In this document: in pieces, positions 1-7,664 of the stretch
Numbering within the stretch: position 1 is the stretch's first letter
How the letters are laid out: each line of letters opens with the position of its first letter
Assembly (NCBI RefSeq): GCF_900143005.1
Contig: NZ_FRCS01000007.1
Span: 310,001-374,000, forward strand
DNA length: 64,000 nt
Direction of reading: 5' to 3'
Source: Cryptosporangium aurantiacum
GTDB taxonomy: Bacteria > Actinomycetota > Actinomycetes > Mycobacteriales > Cryptosporangiaceae
The notes under the pieces: generated by a model
What the model was told of the DNA's origin: nothing
Databases searched by the model: none
Seen by the model: only the letters and a program-made list of their open reading frames with translations
Made by a program: the position numbers and the translations under genes

Positions 1-884
1 ACGGGCTCGAGGCCGTGGTAGCGGGACGCCGCCCGGGCCCACTCGACGAGCGCGGGCACCTGATCGCCGGGCAGGCGGGCCCGCAGGCCGGAGTCCGGAT
101 TGACCACCAGCGCGTACTCCGCGCCCGGCCACACCGCGGCGACCTCGAGCAGCGGCAGGCGCAGGGCCGGCACGGCGACGCCCGGAGCGGCCTCGGCCAG
201 CCGTTCCTCGGACGTGAACACGCCGATCGCCGGTTCGACCTCCGGACTGTCGGGGGTGAGCGGCAACGCCGCCCAGGGAAAGCGCGGGTCGTCCAGCGCG
301 ACCCCGTCGTCCACCGGCCGTAACACCGGCAGCAGCACGTCGGCGAAGACGAGCAGGTCGAGCAGGAGCGGCACGTTGCCCTGCGCGAGGACGTCGGCCA
401 TCGTCTCCTCGATGTCGTTCGCCGGTGCCCCACCCGCGCCAGGCAACGGATCGAGCGAGGGCACACCCGCGTACGCGTCGACCACGGGCAGCGCGAACTC
501 GGTCTCGCCGCGCGCGGCGTCGGCGACCTCGCCCACCGGCAGCGCCGCGTCGATCGGCAGCGTCGGGTTGAGGGCCAGCCACCAGTCCGGGTTCGGCCAG
601 TCGCGGAGCAATCCGGGGTAGTCGACCCGCAGCACCGTGTCGGCTTCCGTCCCGAGGCACCGGGCCAGGCCCTCCGGCGACGTGAACGCCAGCAGGTGGG
701 TGCGGCCACCGCGCTCCCAGGTGACCAGACGGCGCTCCGGCGCGCTGACCGCGGCGAGGTAGAGCGGCGACTCGGTCACCACCCGGAAATACCGTCCGGT
801 GTCTGCGCGTAAGAGCGCGTGGTAAAGCAGCAGCTCCGGCTCGTTCGCCGGGCGCCACCGTAACGAGGGTTCGGTCTCCGCCAC
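1..884 (-). CDS. SseB-family protein, C-terminus beyond window
   Basis: The minus strand is open from a GTG at 884 to the left edge with no stop, giving at least 294 codons. The translation begins VAETEPSLRWRPANEPELLL and carries two SseB-like halves; the second has the typical VFTSEERL stretch, the first a matching AFTSPEGLARCL stretch. SseB-like proteins in actinobacteria often lie beside ESX loci, and this one is divergent from the EccA-like gene across an 86-base gap, so a link to secretion is inferred from context. Its biochemical role is unknown. It uses three TTA leucine codons, which is unusual in such GC-rich DNA. The start is a guess between GTG 884 and alternatives further upstream; the C-terminus is missing. 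Confidence 0.75.
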   Translation of the reverse strand, partial: MAETEPSLRWRPANEPELLLYHALLRADTGRYFRVVTESPLYLAAVSAPERRLVTWERGGRTHLLAFTSPEGLARCLGTEADTVLRVDYPGLLRDWPNPDWWLALNPTLPIDAALPVGEVADAARGETEFALPVVDAYAGVPSLDPLPGAGGAPANDIEETMADVLAQGNVPLLLDLLVFADVLLPVLRPVDDGVALDDPRFPWAALPLTPDSPEVEPAIGVFTSEERLAEAAPGVAVPALRLPLLEVAAVWPGAEYALVVNPDSGLRARLPGDQVPALVEWARAASRYHGLEP

Positions 885-970
885 AGCGCCGGAGCCTAAC
901 CGCTGGCGCCGCGCTGTGCCGGTTGGGATACCGTGCACTCCGCCCCTACCTGCGGACCCCCCTCGGAGCC

Positions 971-2632
971 ATGGCGCGCACCCTTCTCGTCTCATCACGG
1001 AAGCCCGGGGCGTACCCCTCGCTGGCCGACGCGTTGGAGGTCGCCGAGCCCGGCGCGACGATCTCGATCGAACCCGGCGAGTACCGGGAGAACGTTTCGG
1101 TCACCGGCGGATCGCTGACCCTGGTCGGGCTCGGCGAGCCCGGCGAGGTGACGATCGACGCGACCGGCACCGGCCGCCCGGTCGTCTCCGGCCGCGACGC
1201 GACCGTGACTCTGCGCGGGCTCTCCCTGCGCTCGGCCGACGGACCCGCGGTGCACGCCTCCGGCGGCGTGCTGGAACTCGCCGACTGCACGCTCGCGGCC
1301 GGTTACGGTGCGGCGATCACCGCCACCGACGGCGCGGAGCTGCGGGCCGGTTCCTGCCAGATCACCGCCGGTCAGTACGGCATCGTGTGCTCCGACGCCA
1401 CCGGCGTGATCGAGGCGTGCGAGATCTCCGACATGATGGACGACGGCATCATCGTCCGGCTCGGGGCCGACCCGACGATCCGCAACACCACGGTCACCGG
1501 CGCCGGTTACCGCGGCGTCTACGTCTACCAGTCCGGCCGTCCGACGCTGGACGGCTGCGAGATCGCCCGGGCGGGTGACGTCGGAATCGCGGTCGCCTAC
1601 GACAGCCACCCGACCGTGCGCTCCTGCCGCATCCACCACACCGGCGGCGTCGGCATCCAGGTCGGCAGCGGCTGCGGCGGGGTGATCGAGGACTGCCGGT
1701 TCGAGAGCACCGCGTCGCCGGACATCCTGCTCGAGCCGGGCGCGAACCCGACGATCAGCGCGACCCGCCAGACCCCGCTGACCGGCGCCGATGCCGACGA
1801 CGGCGCGCAGGTCGAGGTCGAAAAACTGCTCGCGCAATTGGACGCGATGGTCGGGCTCGCCGCGGTGAAGAGCGAGGTCCGGTCACTGATCGACGAAATG
1901 CAGGTGAACACTTGGCGCCGCGAGGCCGGGCTGGCCGTCGGCGCGGTGAGCCACCACCTGATCTTCACCGGCGCGCCCGGAACCGGTAAGACCACCGTGG
2001 CCAGGCTCTACGGGCAGCTGCTCAAGAGCCTCGGCGTGCTGCCGGACGGGAAGTTCAAAGAGGTCTCTCGCCGCGATCTGGTCGGCCAGTACATCGGCCA
2101 CACCGCGGAGAAGACGGCCGCGGTGATCGAAGAGGCGACCGGCGGCGTGCTGTTCATCGACGAGGCCTACACGCTCTCCCGGTCCAGCGGCGGCGGCGCC
2201 GACTTCGGCCAGGAAGCCATCGACATGCTGGTCAAGCTGATGGAGGACCGGCGGGACTCACTCGCGGTCATCGTCGCCGGCTACACCGCGGAGATGAGCG
2301 ACTTCCTCGACGCGAACTCGGGTCTGGCGTCGCGGTTCGCCAAGACGCTGGAGTTCGAGAACTACAGCCCCGCCGAGCTGACGCTGATCGCCGGGCGGAT
2401 CGCCGCCGCCGACGACTACCTGCTCGCGCCCGGCCTGGAGGACGGGCTGTTCGAGTGGTTCGCCGGCATCGACCGGACCGCCAACTTCGGCAACGCCCGC
2501 GAGGCGCGCAAGCTGCTGGAGGGCATGCGCAAGGCGCAGTCCGGACGGCTGCGGAGGCTCGGCCGGGTGCCCACCCGCGACGACCTGCGCACGCTCACAC
2601 TCGACGACCTGCTGGCCGCGACCGGCTCATGA
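971..2632 (+). CDS. EccA-like AAA ATPase with N-terminal parallel beta-helix
   Basis: This is a 553-residue protein with two parts. Residues about 30-260 are repeated short beta-strand units typical of right-handed parallel beta-helix (pectate-lyase-like) repeats. Residues about 285-550 are an AAA domain of the CbxX/CfqX (EccA) group: Walker A GAPGTGKTT at 334-342, Walker B VLFIDEAYTL with D397/E398, and a sensor region VIVAGYT. EccA proteins are cytosolic ATPases of type VII secretion, thought to act on substrates or chaperones; mycobacterial EccA has TPR repeats in place of the beta-helix. ATG 971 follows a weak GGAG and matches the domain start better than a TTG 48 bases upstream. It overlaps the mycosin gene by ATGA. 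Confidence 0.85.
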   Translation: MARTLLVSSRKPGAYPSLADALEVAEPGATISIEPGEYRENVSVTGGSLTLVGLGEPGEVTIDATGTGRPVVSGRDATVTLRGLSLRSADGPAVHASGGVLELADCTLAAGYGAAITATDGAELRAGSCQITAGQYGIVCSDATGVIEACEISDMMDDGIIVRLGADPTIRNTTVTGAGYRGVYVYQSGRPTLDGCEIARAGDVGIAVAYDSHPTVRSCRIHHTGGVGIQVGSGCGGVIEDCRFESTASPDILLEPGANPTISATRQTPLTGADADDGAQVEVEKLLAQLDAMVGLAAVKSEVRSLIDEMQVNTWRREAGLAVGAVSHHLIFTGAPGTGKTTVARLYGQLLKSLGVLPDGKFKEVSRRDLVGQYIGHTAEKTAAVIEEATGGVLFIDEAYTLSRSSGGGADFGQEAIDMLVKLMEDRRDSLAVIVAGYTAEMSDFLDANSGLASRFAKTLEFENYSPAELTLIAGRIAAADDYLLAPGLEDGLFEWFAGIDRTANFGNAREARKLLEGMRKAQSGRLRRLGRVPTRDDLRTLTLDDLLAATGS

Positions 2633-3882
2633 GGGGCGCCCGAGCCGCAGCGGTGGCGGCCGTCGTGCTGGCCGGGGTGCTCGCGCCGTGCACGCCCGCC
2701 GCGGCGGCACCGGCTACCGAGCAGTGCGTCGACCCAGGCACGGCGCTCGCCCAGGTGCCCTGGGCGCAGGAGCGTCAGTCCCCGAAGACGATCTGGCCGG
2801 TCGCCGACGGCGCGGGAACCACGGTCGCGGTCCTGTCCTCCGGTGTGGACGCGCGTCACGAGCAGCTCGCCGGGCGGGTCCGGGCAGGCGAGGACTACCT
2901 GCCGGAATCCACCTCCGGCGCCGACACCGACTGCCGGGGCGTCGGGACGCAGGTCGCGGGGGTGATCGCCGCGGACTTCGTTCCGAACATCGGCTTCAGC
3001 GGGCTGGCGCCCGGCGCGACGATCGTGTCGTACCGGGTGGCCCTGTCGACGCTCGTGGGCACCGGTGAGGGCGTCGACGAGCGGGCCGGGACCCCGGCCA
3101 CGCTCGCCGAGGGGATCCGCGACGCCACCGCGGCGCGGCCCGACGTCCTGGTCGTGCCGGTCGTCACCTACACCGACGACCCGGGCCTGCGGGCCGCGGT
3201 GGCCGCGGCGATCGCCGCCGACATCGTGGTCGTCGCGTCGGTCGGCAACGTGTCGAATCCGGAGCAGGCGGCCGGGCTGCCCTACCCGGCGGCCTACGAC
3301 GGCGTCGTCGGCGTGATCGCGATGAACCGGGAGGGCACGCTCGCCGGTGGTGGCGTCGCGCCGGCGGGCGTCGACCTGGCCGCGCCCGGCGACGAGCTGC
3401 TCTCCACCCAGGCGGGCGGCGGGCTGGTCGAGGTCGGCGGCAGCGCGATCGCAGCCGGGTACGTCGCGGGCACGGCAGCGCTGATCCGCAGCCGGTGGCC
3501 GTCCGCCCCGGCCACCGAGGTCGTGCGGCGGCTGCTGGCCACGGCGACGCCGTCCACCGAGCGCGCCGGGGACGGCATCGTCAACCCGGTGCAGGCCGTG
3601 ACCGCGACGCTGACCACCGCATCACCCGAGGCGCGTGTCGCCGAGCCGAAGCGCGAGGCCGCGACCGGCGGGGACGACGGAGCGCGCCGGATCGCGCTCC
3701 TCGCGGCAGCCGTGCTGGCCGCCGCGGCGCTGCTGGGGGTGGCGTTCGCGGTCGCGCTGCCGCGAGGCAGGCGCCGTCGCTGGCGTCCCGGGTTCGCGCC
3801 GCTGCCCGAGGAGCACCCGGAGGACGACGCCCCGGCCCCACCTCGCATGCTGTTCGAGGACTGGACCGCGGGCAAACGCTGA
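2629..3882 (+). CDS. Mycosin-like membrane subtilase, catalytic triad lost (pseudoprotease)
   Basis: A 417-residue type VII secretion mycosin (MycP family). It has a signal peptide (about 1-26), an S8 subtilase fold, a C-terminal transmembrane helix (about 352-375) and a short basic cytosolic tail. All three catalytic positions are changed: the Asp of VAVxDSGV is Ser70 (VAVLSSGVD), the His of GHGTxVAG is Val105 (GVGTQVAG), and the nucleophile of GTSxAAP is Ala273 (GSAIAAGYVAG). The oxyanion Asn207 (ASVGN) remains. In mycobacteria MycP stabilises the ESX membrane complex independently of proteolysis, so a structural role is plausible. The frame is intact, so this is not a decayed gene. Its start overlaps the EccA-like stop (ATGA). 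Confidence 0.9.
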   Translation: MRGARAAAVAAVVLAGVLAPCTPAAAAPATEQCVDPGTALAQVPWAQERQSPKTIWPVADGAGTTVAVLSSGVDARHEQLAGRVRAGEDYLPESTSGADTDCRGVGTQVAGVIAADFVPNIGFSGLAPGATIVSYRVALSTLVGTGEGVDERAGTPATLAEGIRDATAARPDVLVVPVVTYTDDPGLRAAVAAAIAADIVVVASVGNVSNPEQAAGLPYPAAYDGVVGVIAMNREGTLAGGGVAPAGVDLAAPGDELLSTQAGGGLVEVGGSAIAAGYVAGTAALIRSRWPSAPATEVVRRLLATATPSTERAGDGIVNPVQAVTATLTTASPEARVAEPKREAATGGDDGARRIALLAAAVLAAAALLGVAFAVALPRGRRRRWRPGFAPLPEEHPEDDAPAPPRMLFEDWTAGKR

Positions 3883-3909
3883 CGCCCCGGTGCACCGCAC
3901 CGGGGCGTC
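3881..3909. terminator. Bidirectional hairpin terminator
   Basis: A perfect 13-base inverted repeat (GACGCCCCGGTGC / GCACCGGGGCGTC) with an ACC loop sits between the convergent mycosin and WXG100 genes and overlaps the mycosin stop codon. There is no U-tract, as is common in high-GC actinobacteria. Confidence 0.75.
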
Positions 3910-3923
3910 GGAGAAAGCTCCCG

Positions 3924-4235
3924 TCAGGAGACGCCGAAGCGGCTGGCGACGTTCTGGTCCAGCGCCTTCATGTTGATCCCGGCGTCACCGACCTTCGTGG
4001 ACAGCGACCGCAGCGTCACCGCCATGTCGTTCGCACCGGAGTGCCACTTGGCGCTCTGCGCCTGGAACGCCGCGGCGCCCTCGCTGCCACCCCACCCGTT
4101 GGCGAGCAGGTTCCGGATGACGGCGTCGACCTCGTCGAGGTTGGCGTTCATCTGCGCGACGAACGCCTCGATCGCGCCCGAGACGCTCGAGATGCCCTCG
4201 TAGTTGTAGAGCAGATCATCGGCTTCGTACGGCAT
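3924..4235 (-). CDS. WXG100-family ESX protein (EsxA-like)
   Basis: A 103-residue protein of the size and helical-hairpin pattern of WXG100 secretion substrates. The central turn has a WGG form of the WXG motif (ANGWGGSEG, about residues 47-55), flanked by two amphipathic helices. It lacks a clear C-terminal YxxxD/E export signal, which would be supplied by a partner in the usual heterodimer. The partner is probably the adjacent 115-residue gene, which lies 14 bases upstream in the same transcript. Confidence 0.88.
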   Translation of the reverse strand: MPYEADDLLYNYEGISSVSGAIEAFVAQMNANLDEVDAVIRNLLANGWGGSEGAAAFQAQSAKWHSGANDMAVTLRSLSTKVGDAGINMKALDQNVASRFGVS

Positions 4236-4249
4236 GGTGCTAGGTCCTC

Positions 4250-4597
4250 TCAGCCGTTGGTCAGGGCAGTGACGACGCTGCCGCTACCGGGGTTGAACGC
4301 GTTGCCGACGGTCTGGATCTCGCGCGCGATCTCCTGGTCGGAGCTGCCGTAGTCGGCACTGGCGGCGTTGACGTTGCCGGCCATCGTGTTCAGCGCGGTG
4401 AGGATCTGCTTGAGCTGCTCGCCGAGCTGCGCCGAGACCGACTGCAGCGCGGCACCGCCGCCGCCCTGGAACGACGCTCCACCCTCGGACTGGATCGTGT
4501 ACAGCAAGTTGGTCAGCTGCGCGGCGATACCTTCACCGACGTTCTCTGCCTTATTCGCAGCGTCGATGAGCATCTGCGGAGTGACGTTCATAGCCAT
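4250..4597 (-). CDS. WXG100-like ESX protein (EsxB-like), WXG replaced by glycine run
   Basis: A 115-residue helical-hairpin protein, MAMNVTPQMLIDAANKAENV at its N-terminus, paired with the WXG100 gene downstream. Where WXG is expected the turn reads SFQGGGGAA, so the Trp is gone. After the second helix there is YGSSD (about residues 83-87), matching the YxxxD/E general export signal of type VII substrates. One partner thus carries WGG and the other the export motif, as in EsxA/EsxB pairs. ATG 4597 has GGTGA seven bases upstream; ATG 4591 is the alternative. Confidence 0.85.
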   Translation of the reverse strand: MAMNVTPQMLIDAANKAENVGEGIAAQLTNLLYTIQSEGGASFQGGGGAALQSVSAQLGEQLKQILTALNTMAGNVNAASADYGSSDQEIAREIQTVGNAFNPGSGSVVTALTNG

Positions 4598-4737
4598 GGC
4601 TGGGTCACCTTCGTTCTGCCTTCGTGGCTCGGAAGTCCTGAACGGAGGCCGCCACCGCGCCGGCCACCGCCGTTGCCTAACTTAGACACCACAAGCAACA
4701 TTCGGACCAGTTTTCCCATCTGTCGCCCGTTTCCCGT

Positions 4738-6126
4738 TCATCGTTCACCGGGCGACGCGGTGCGCGCGGCTCCCTCCTGGGTCAGTGCGGGACCGGCGGG
4801 CACCCGGTCGAGTAGTGCGGTCGGTAGCGTGACCGCGTCCCCGGTCGAGTAGCCGAGCATCGCGAGCGCCTCGGCCGACTCCACCGGGAACCGCACGCCG
4901 ACGTCGGTGACCAGGCTGTACGTCCCGGTCTCGCGGGCACGGACGACGGCGATCGCGCCGCCGGGCACCACGATCCGGTCGGCGAGCACCGCACCGTCGT
5001 TGGTGCGCGCCCGGGTCGGCGTCCCGACATCGGTGCTGCCGCCCTCGGGCACCACCGTGACGAGCGGCGCGTTCTCGCCGACGAACGCGGCGCACAGCCC
5101 GGATTTCGCGGACGTCGCGGCGAGCTTCGGCGATCGCTCGGGCGCCCGCTGGTCGGCCGGCGAGTCGGACTCGAGCTTCTCGCTCTTGCGCGCCGCGGTG
5201 ATCTCGGCGGTCGCCATCGTCACCGGCTCGACCGCGCGGGTGGCCCGCAGCAAGTCCATCTGAAGGCCGGTGAGCGGGGCGAGCCCGTCGTCCAGGACGA
5301 GGTAGTCGGTCTCGCCGTTGTCCCGGCGGTCCGCGACGACCTCGCCGATGTCGTGCCCGGGCACCGCCTCAGATTCCTGCCCGGCGTCCGGGATCGACAG
5401 TTCGCGGATCGGGTCGCCCTCGGGGAGCGTGTCCAGCCAGGCGCTGCCGGCCTCGACCGGGCGGGTGCCGCTGCCGAACAGAGCGCTGGGCACCGTGCTG
5501 CCGGTGAGCCGGTAGCGGTGCCCACGCCAGACCAGGTACTCGGCGCCGGCCGCGGCATCGCGCACGTAGAGGCCGGACTCGCCGAGCGCCACCGCGTCCG
5601 CCGGCCCACCGCCGACGATCACCATCGTGACGACGGTGTCGCCCCCGGCGGCGTCGCGGCTCGGCAACACGCAGGACGACCAGCCTCCGTCGAGCACGAG
5701 CTTGGTGCTGGGCAGCGCCGCCGGCGCGTCCGCGATCCCGTGCGGGGTGCCGCGGGGGACGCCGCGCAGCGAGTTGCGGGGCACCGTGAACGTCTTCGGC
5801 GGTGCCTGGCCGGCGAGCAGCAACGCGCTGCTGTAGTTCAGTGCCGGGATCAGCGTCTCGCCCGCGTAGACGAACGCCGCGCCGGTCTCCTTCTCCACGA
5901 CGACCGCGTTCTCGACCTTCCACCGGCCGCTGCCGGTCTTGGTCAGCAGACCGTAGATCCCGAACGCGGCCGCGACGATGACCGTGACCATGACGCCGAC
6001 GAAGGCCGCACCGACGCCCCGCCGCAGCGGCGACTGCGCGGGGTCGGTCTCCCGCATGATCAGCGCGGAGATCGCCCGCTGCAGCATGAACTGGTAGGAG
6101 TGCAGCTGGTCCTTGCGCGAGGCCAT
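4738..6126 (-). CDS. eccB: Type VII secretion core component EccB
   Basis: A 462-residue protein with the signature EccB N-terminus MASRKDQLHSYQFMLQR, a short cytosolic segment, one transmembrane helix (about residues 38-62) and a large extracytoplasmic domain of R1-R4 type repeats. EccB is one of the inner-membrane core proteins of the ESX complex, with EccC, EccD and EccE. It ends 140 bases from the EsxB-like start and begins 6 bases after the EccD stop, so eccD-eccB form one transcript. Length matches the family. Confidence 0.95.
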   Translation of the reverse strand: MASRKDQLHSYQFMLQRAISALIMRETDPAQSPLRRGVGAAFVGVMVTVIVAAAFGIYGLLTKTGSGRWKVENAVVVEKETGAAFVYAGETLIPALNYSSALLLAGQAPPKTFTVPRNSLRGVPRGTPHGIADAPAALPSTKLVLDGGWSSCVLPSRDAAGGDTVVTMVIVGGGPADAVALGESGLYVRDAAAGAEYLVWRGHRYRLTGSTVPSALFGSGTRPVEAGSAWLDTLPEGDPIRELSIPDAGQESEAVPGHDIGEVVADRRDNGETDYLVLDDGLAPLTGLQMDLLRATRAVEPVTMATAEITAARKSEKLESDSPADQRAPERSPKLAATSAKSGLCAAFVGENAPLVTVVPEGGSTDVGTPTRARTNDGAVLADRIVVPGGAIAVVRARETGTYSLVTDVGVRFPVESAEALAMLGYSTGDAVTLPTALLDRVPAGPALTQEGAARTASPGER

Positions 6127-6132
6127 GACGAA

Positions 6133-7530
6133 TCAGCCGCCCAGCGAGGCGAACAGCCCCTGGACGTAGCCGTAGAAGCCGGTGAGCAGGCAGGCGATCG
6201 GCAGCAGCGAGACCAGCAGCAGCACGTCGAGGATGTCGGCCAACCGGCCCACGTACGGAGACGGCGGGCGGCGGCTGTAGAGCAGCCCCGCGCCGAGCAC
6301 CGTGCCGCCGACGACCAGGGCCACCGGCACGGCGACCAGCACCGGCATGGCCAGCGCGAAGCCGGTGAACAGCAGCGCCAGCCCCAGCACGCCGCCGGCC
6401 AGCAGCGGGATCCGCTGCCGCGGGGTGGGGAACAGGCGCCCCCGTAACAGCAGCGCGGCCGACGCCACGGCGACCAGGATGACCGCGGACGTCCGTTCGG
6501 TGCCGGCCAGAACCCAGCCGCAGGCGACCCCGGTGACGCTCACCGCCAGGAGCAGACCGGTGAGCACCTCGTCCGCGCGGGCGACGGCGGCGAACACCTC
6601 CGCGCGTTGCGGCACCGGGTCGTCGCGCAGCATCTCCTCGGTGCGCTGCGGCAGCACCGGCATCGGCAGCTTGCCGATCCGCATCGAGAGCAGGGGATAG
6701 GCGGGCAGCAGCGAGATCGCCAGCGTGAGGACGATGGCCGCGATCCCGGCTTCGGACATGCCGGTCATGAGCGCGAGCAGGCCACCGACGACGCCGAGCA
6801 GGCCGGTGGCGACGCCGCCGACGAACACCCGGCCGTGCGCGCCGACTCCCAGATATCCGACGATCCCGGCGGTGGCCAGCGCGACCGATCCGACCAGCAG
6901 GTGCGCGGCGCCCAGCTCTCCGAGGTCGGTGCCCGCCGGCGCGACCGCGACCGCACCACCGGCGGCGGCGTACACCAGCCCCGGCCCGGCGACCGCGGCT
7001 CCGGCCACCGCGTCACCGGCGGCGCGGGCCAGCACGGTGCCGACGACGCAGAGCAGCAGCGCCACCCCGAGCGAGAGCCAGCCCGGCAGCGCCCACGGCG
7101 GGCCGGCCGAGAGGATCCCGACGACGCCGAGCAGCAGCGCGCCGGTGCCGACGGCCAGCGCACAGCGCCGCGTCGCCGTGCCACCCCACGAGCGTCCGTA
7201 GCGGCGGGCACCGCTGGCGATCGCCTCGACGACGTCGTCGTACTCGAGCTCGGGCCAGTCGGCCCGGCGGGGAACGAGGTGCAATACATCACCGTCGCGG
7301 ACCCCCTGACCGGACAGGTTGCGGTCACCGGCGAGCAGCGTGCCGGTCGACGTGCGCAGCGCCCACCCGCCGTGGCGCTCGCCGTCGTCCGCGGCGCCCT
7401 CCCCGGCGTGCAGCAGCAGGCTGGGCAGGAGTTCCGCGACCGCGAGGTCCTCGGGTAACGCGACGTCGATCCGGCGCTTGGGCGTGCTGACCGTGACGCG
7501 CGCCAGCCCGGTTCCGACGGAGACGGTCAC
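6133..7530 (-). CDS. eccD: Type VII secretion core membrane protein EccD
   Basis: A 465-residue protein with an N-terminal ubiquitin-like (YukD-type) domain (about 1-85) followed by about 11 transmembrane helices, the layout of EccD, which forms the membrane vestibule of ESX complexes. The GTG start at 7530 is set by the ubiquitin-like fold beginning at once (VTVSVGTGLARVTV). It is the first gene of the leftward eccD-eccB pair and is divergent from eccC; the 134-base gap between them must hold both promoters. Confidence 0.95.
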   Translation of the reverse strand: MTVSVGTGLARVTVSTPKRRIDVALPEDLAVAELLPSLLLHAGEGAADDGERHGGWALRTSTGTLLAGDRNLSGQGVRDGDVLHLVPRRADWPELEYDDVVEAIASGARRYGRSWGGTATRRCALAVGTGALLLGVVGILSAGPPWALPGWLSLGVALLLCVVGTVLARAAGDAVAGAAVAGPGLVYAAAGGAVAVAPAGTDLGELGAAHLLVGSVALATAGIVGYLGVGAHGRVFVGGVATGLLGVVGGLLALMTGMSEAGIAAIVLTLAISLLPAYPLLSMRIGKLPMPVLPQRTEEMLRDDPVPQRAEVFAAVARADEVLTGLLLAVSVTGVACGWVLAGTERTSAVILVAVASAALLLRGRLFPTPRQRIPLLAGGVLGLALLFTGFALAMPVLVAVPVALVVGGTVLGAGLLYSRRPPSPYVGRLADILDVLLLVSLLPIACLLTGFYGYVQGLFASLGG

Positions 7531-7664
7531 GCTGTGCTACCTCCGGACAAACGGGGGTCGAATCGACGGGGCAAACCTAGCAGCCGCCGGTGCCGCAGTT
7601 GCAGCCGAAGCCCGGTGGTTATCGTGCACTCTGTGCGGTGCCATCCGTCGAAAGGGGAGCCTGC

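Noticed and set aside
100-621. Plus-strand open frame near the left edge
   Set aside because: A Ser/Thr/Gly-rich shadow of the minus-strand SseB-like gene, which has recognisable motifs.
2629-3882. Mycosin as a decayed pseudogene
   Set aside because: The frame, signal peptide, fold motifs, and anchor helix are intact and the overlaps are tight; only the catalytic residues changed.
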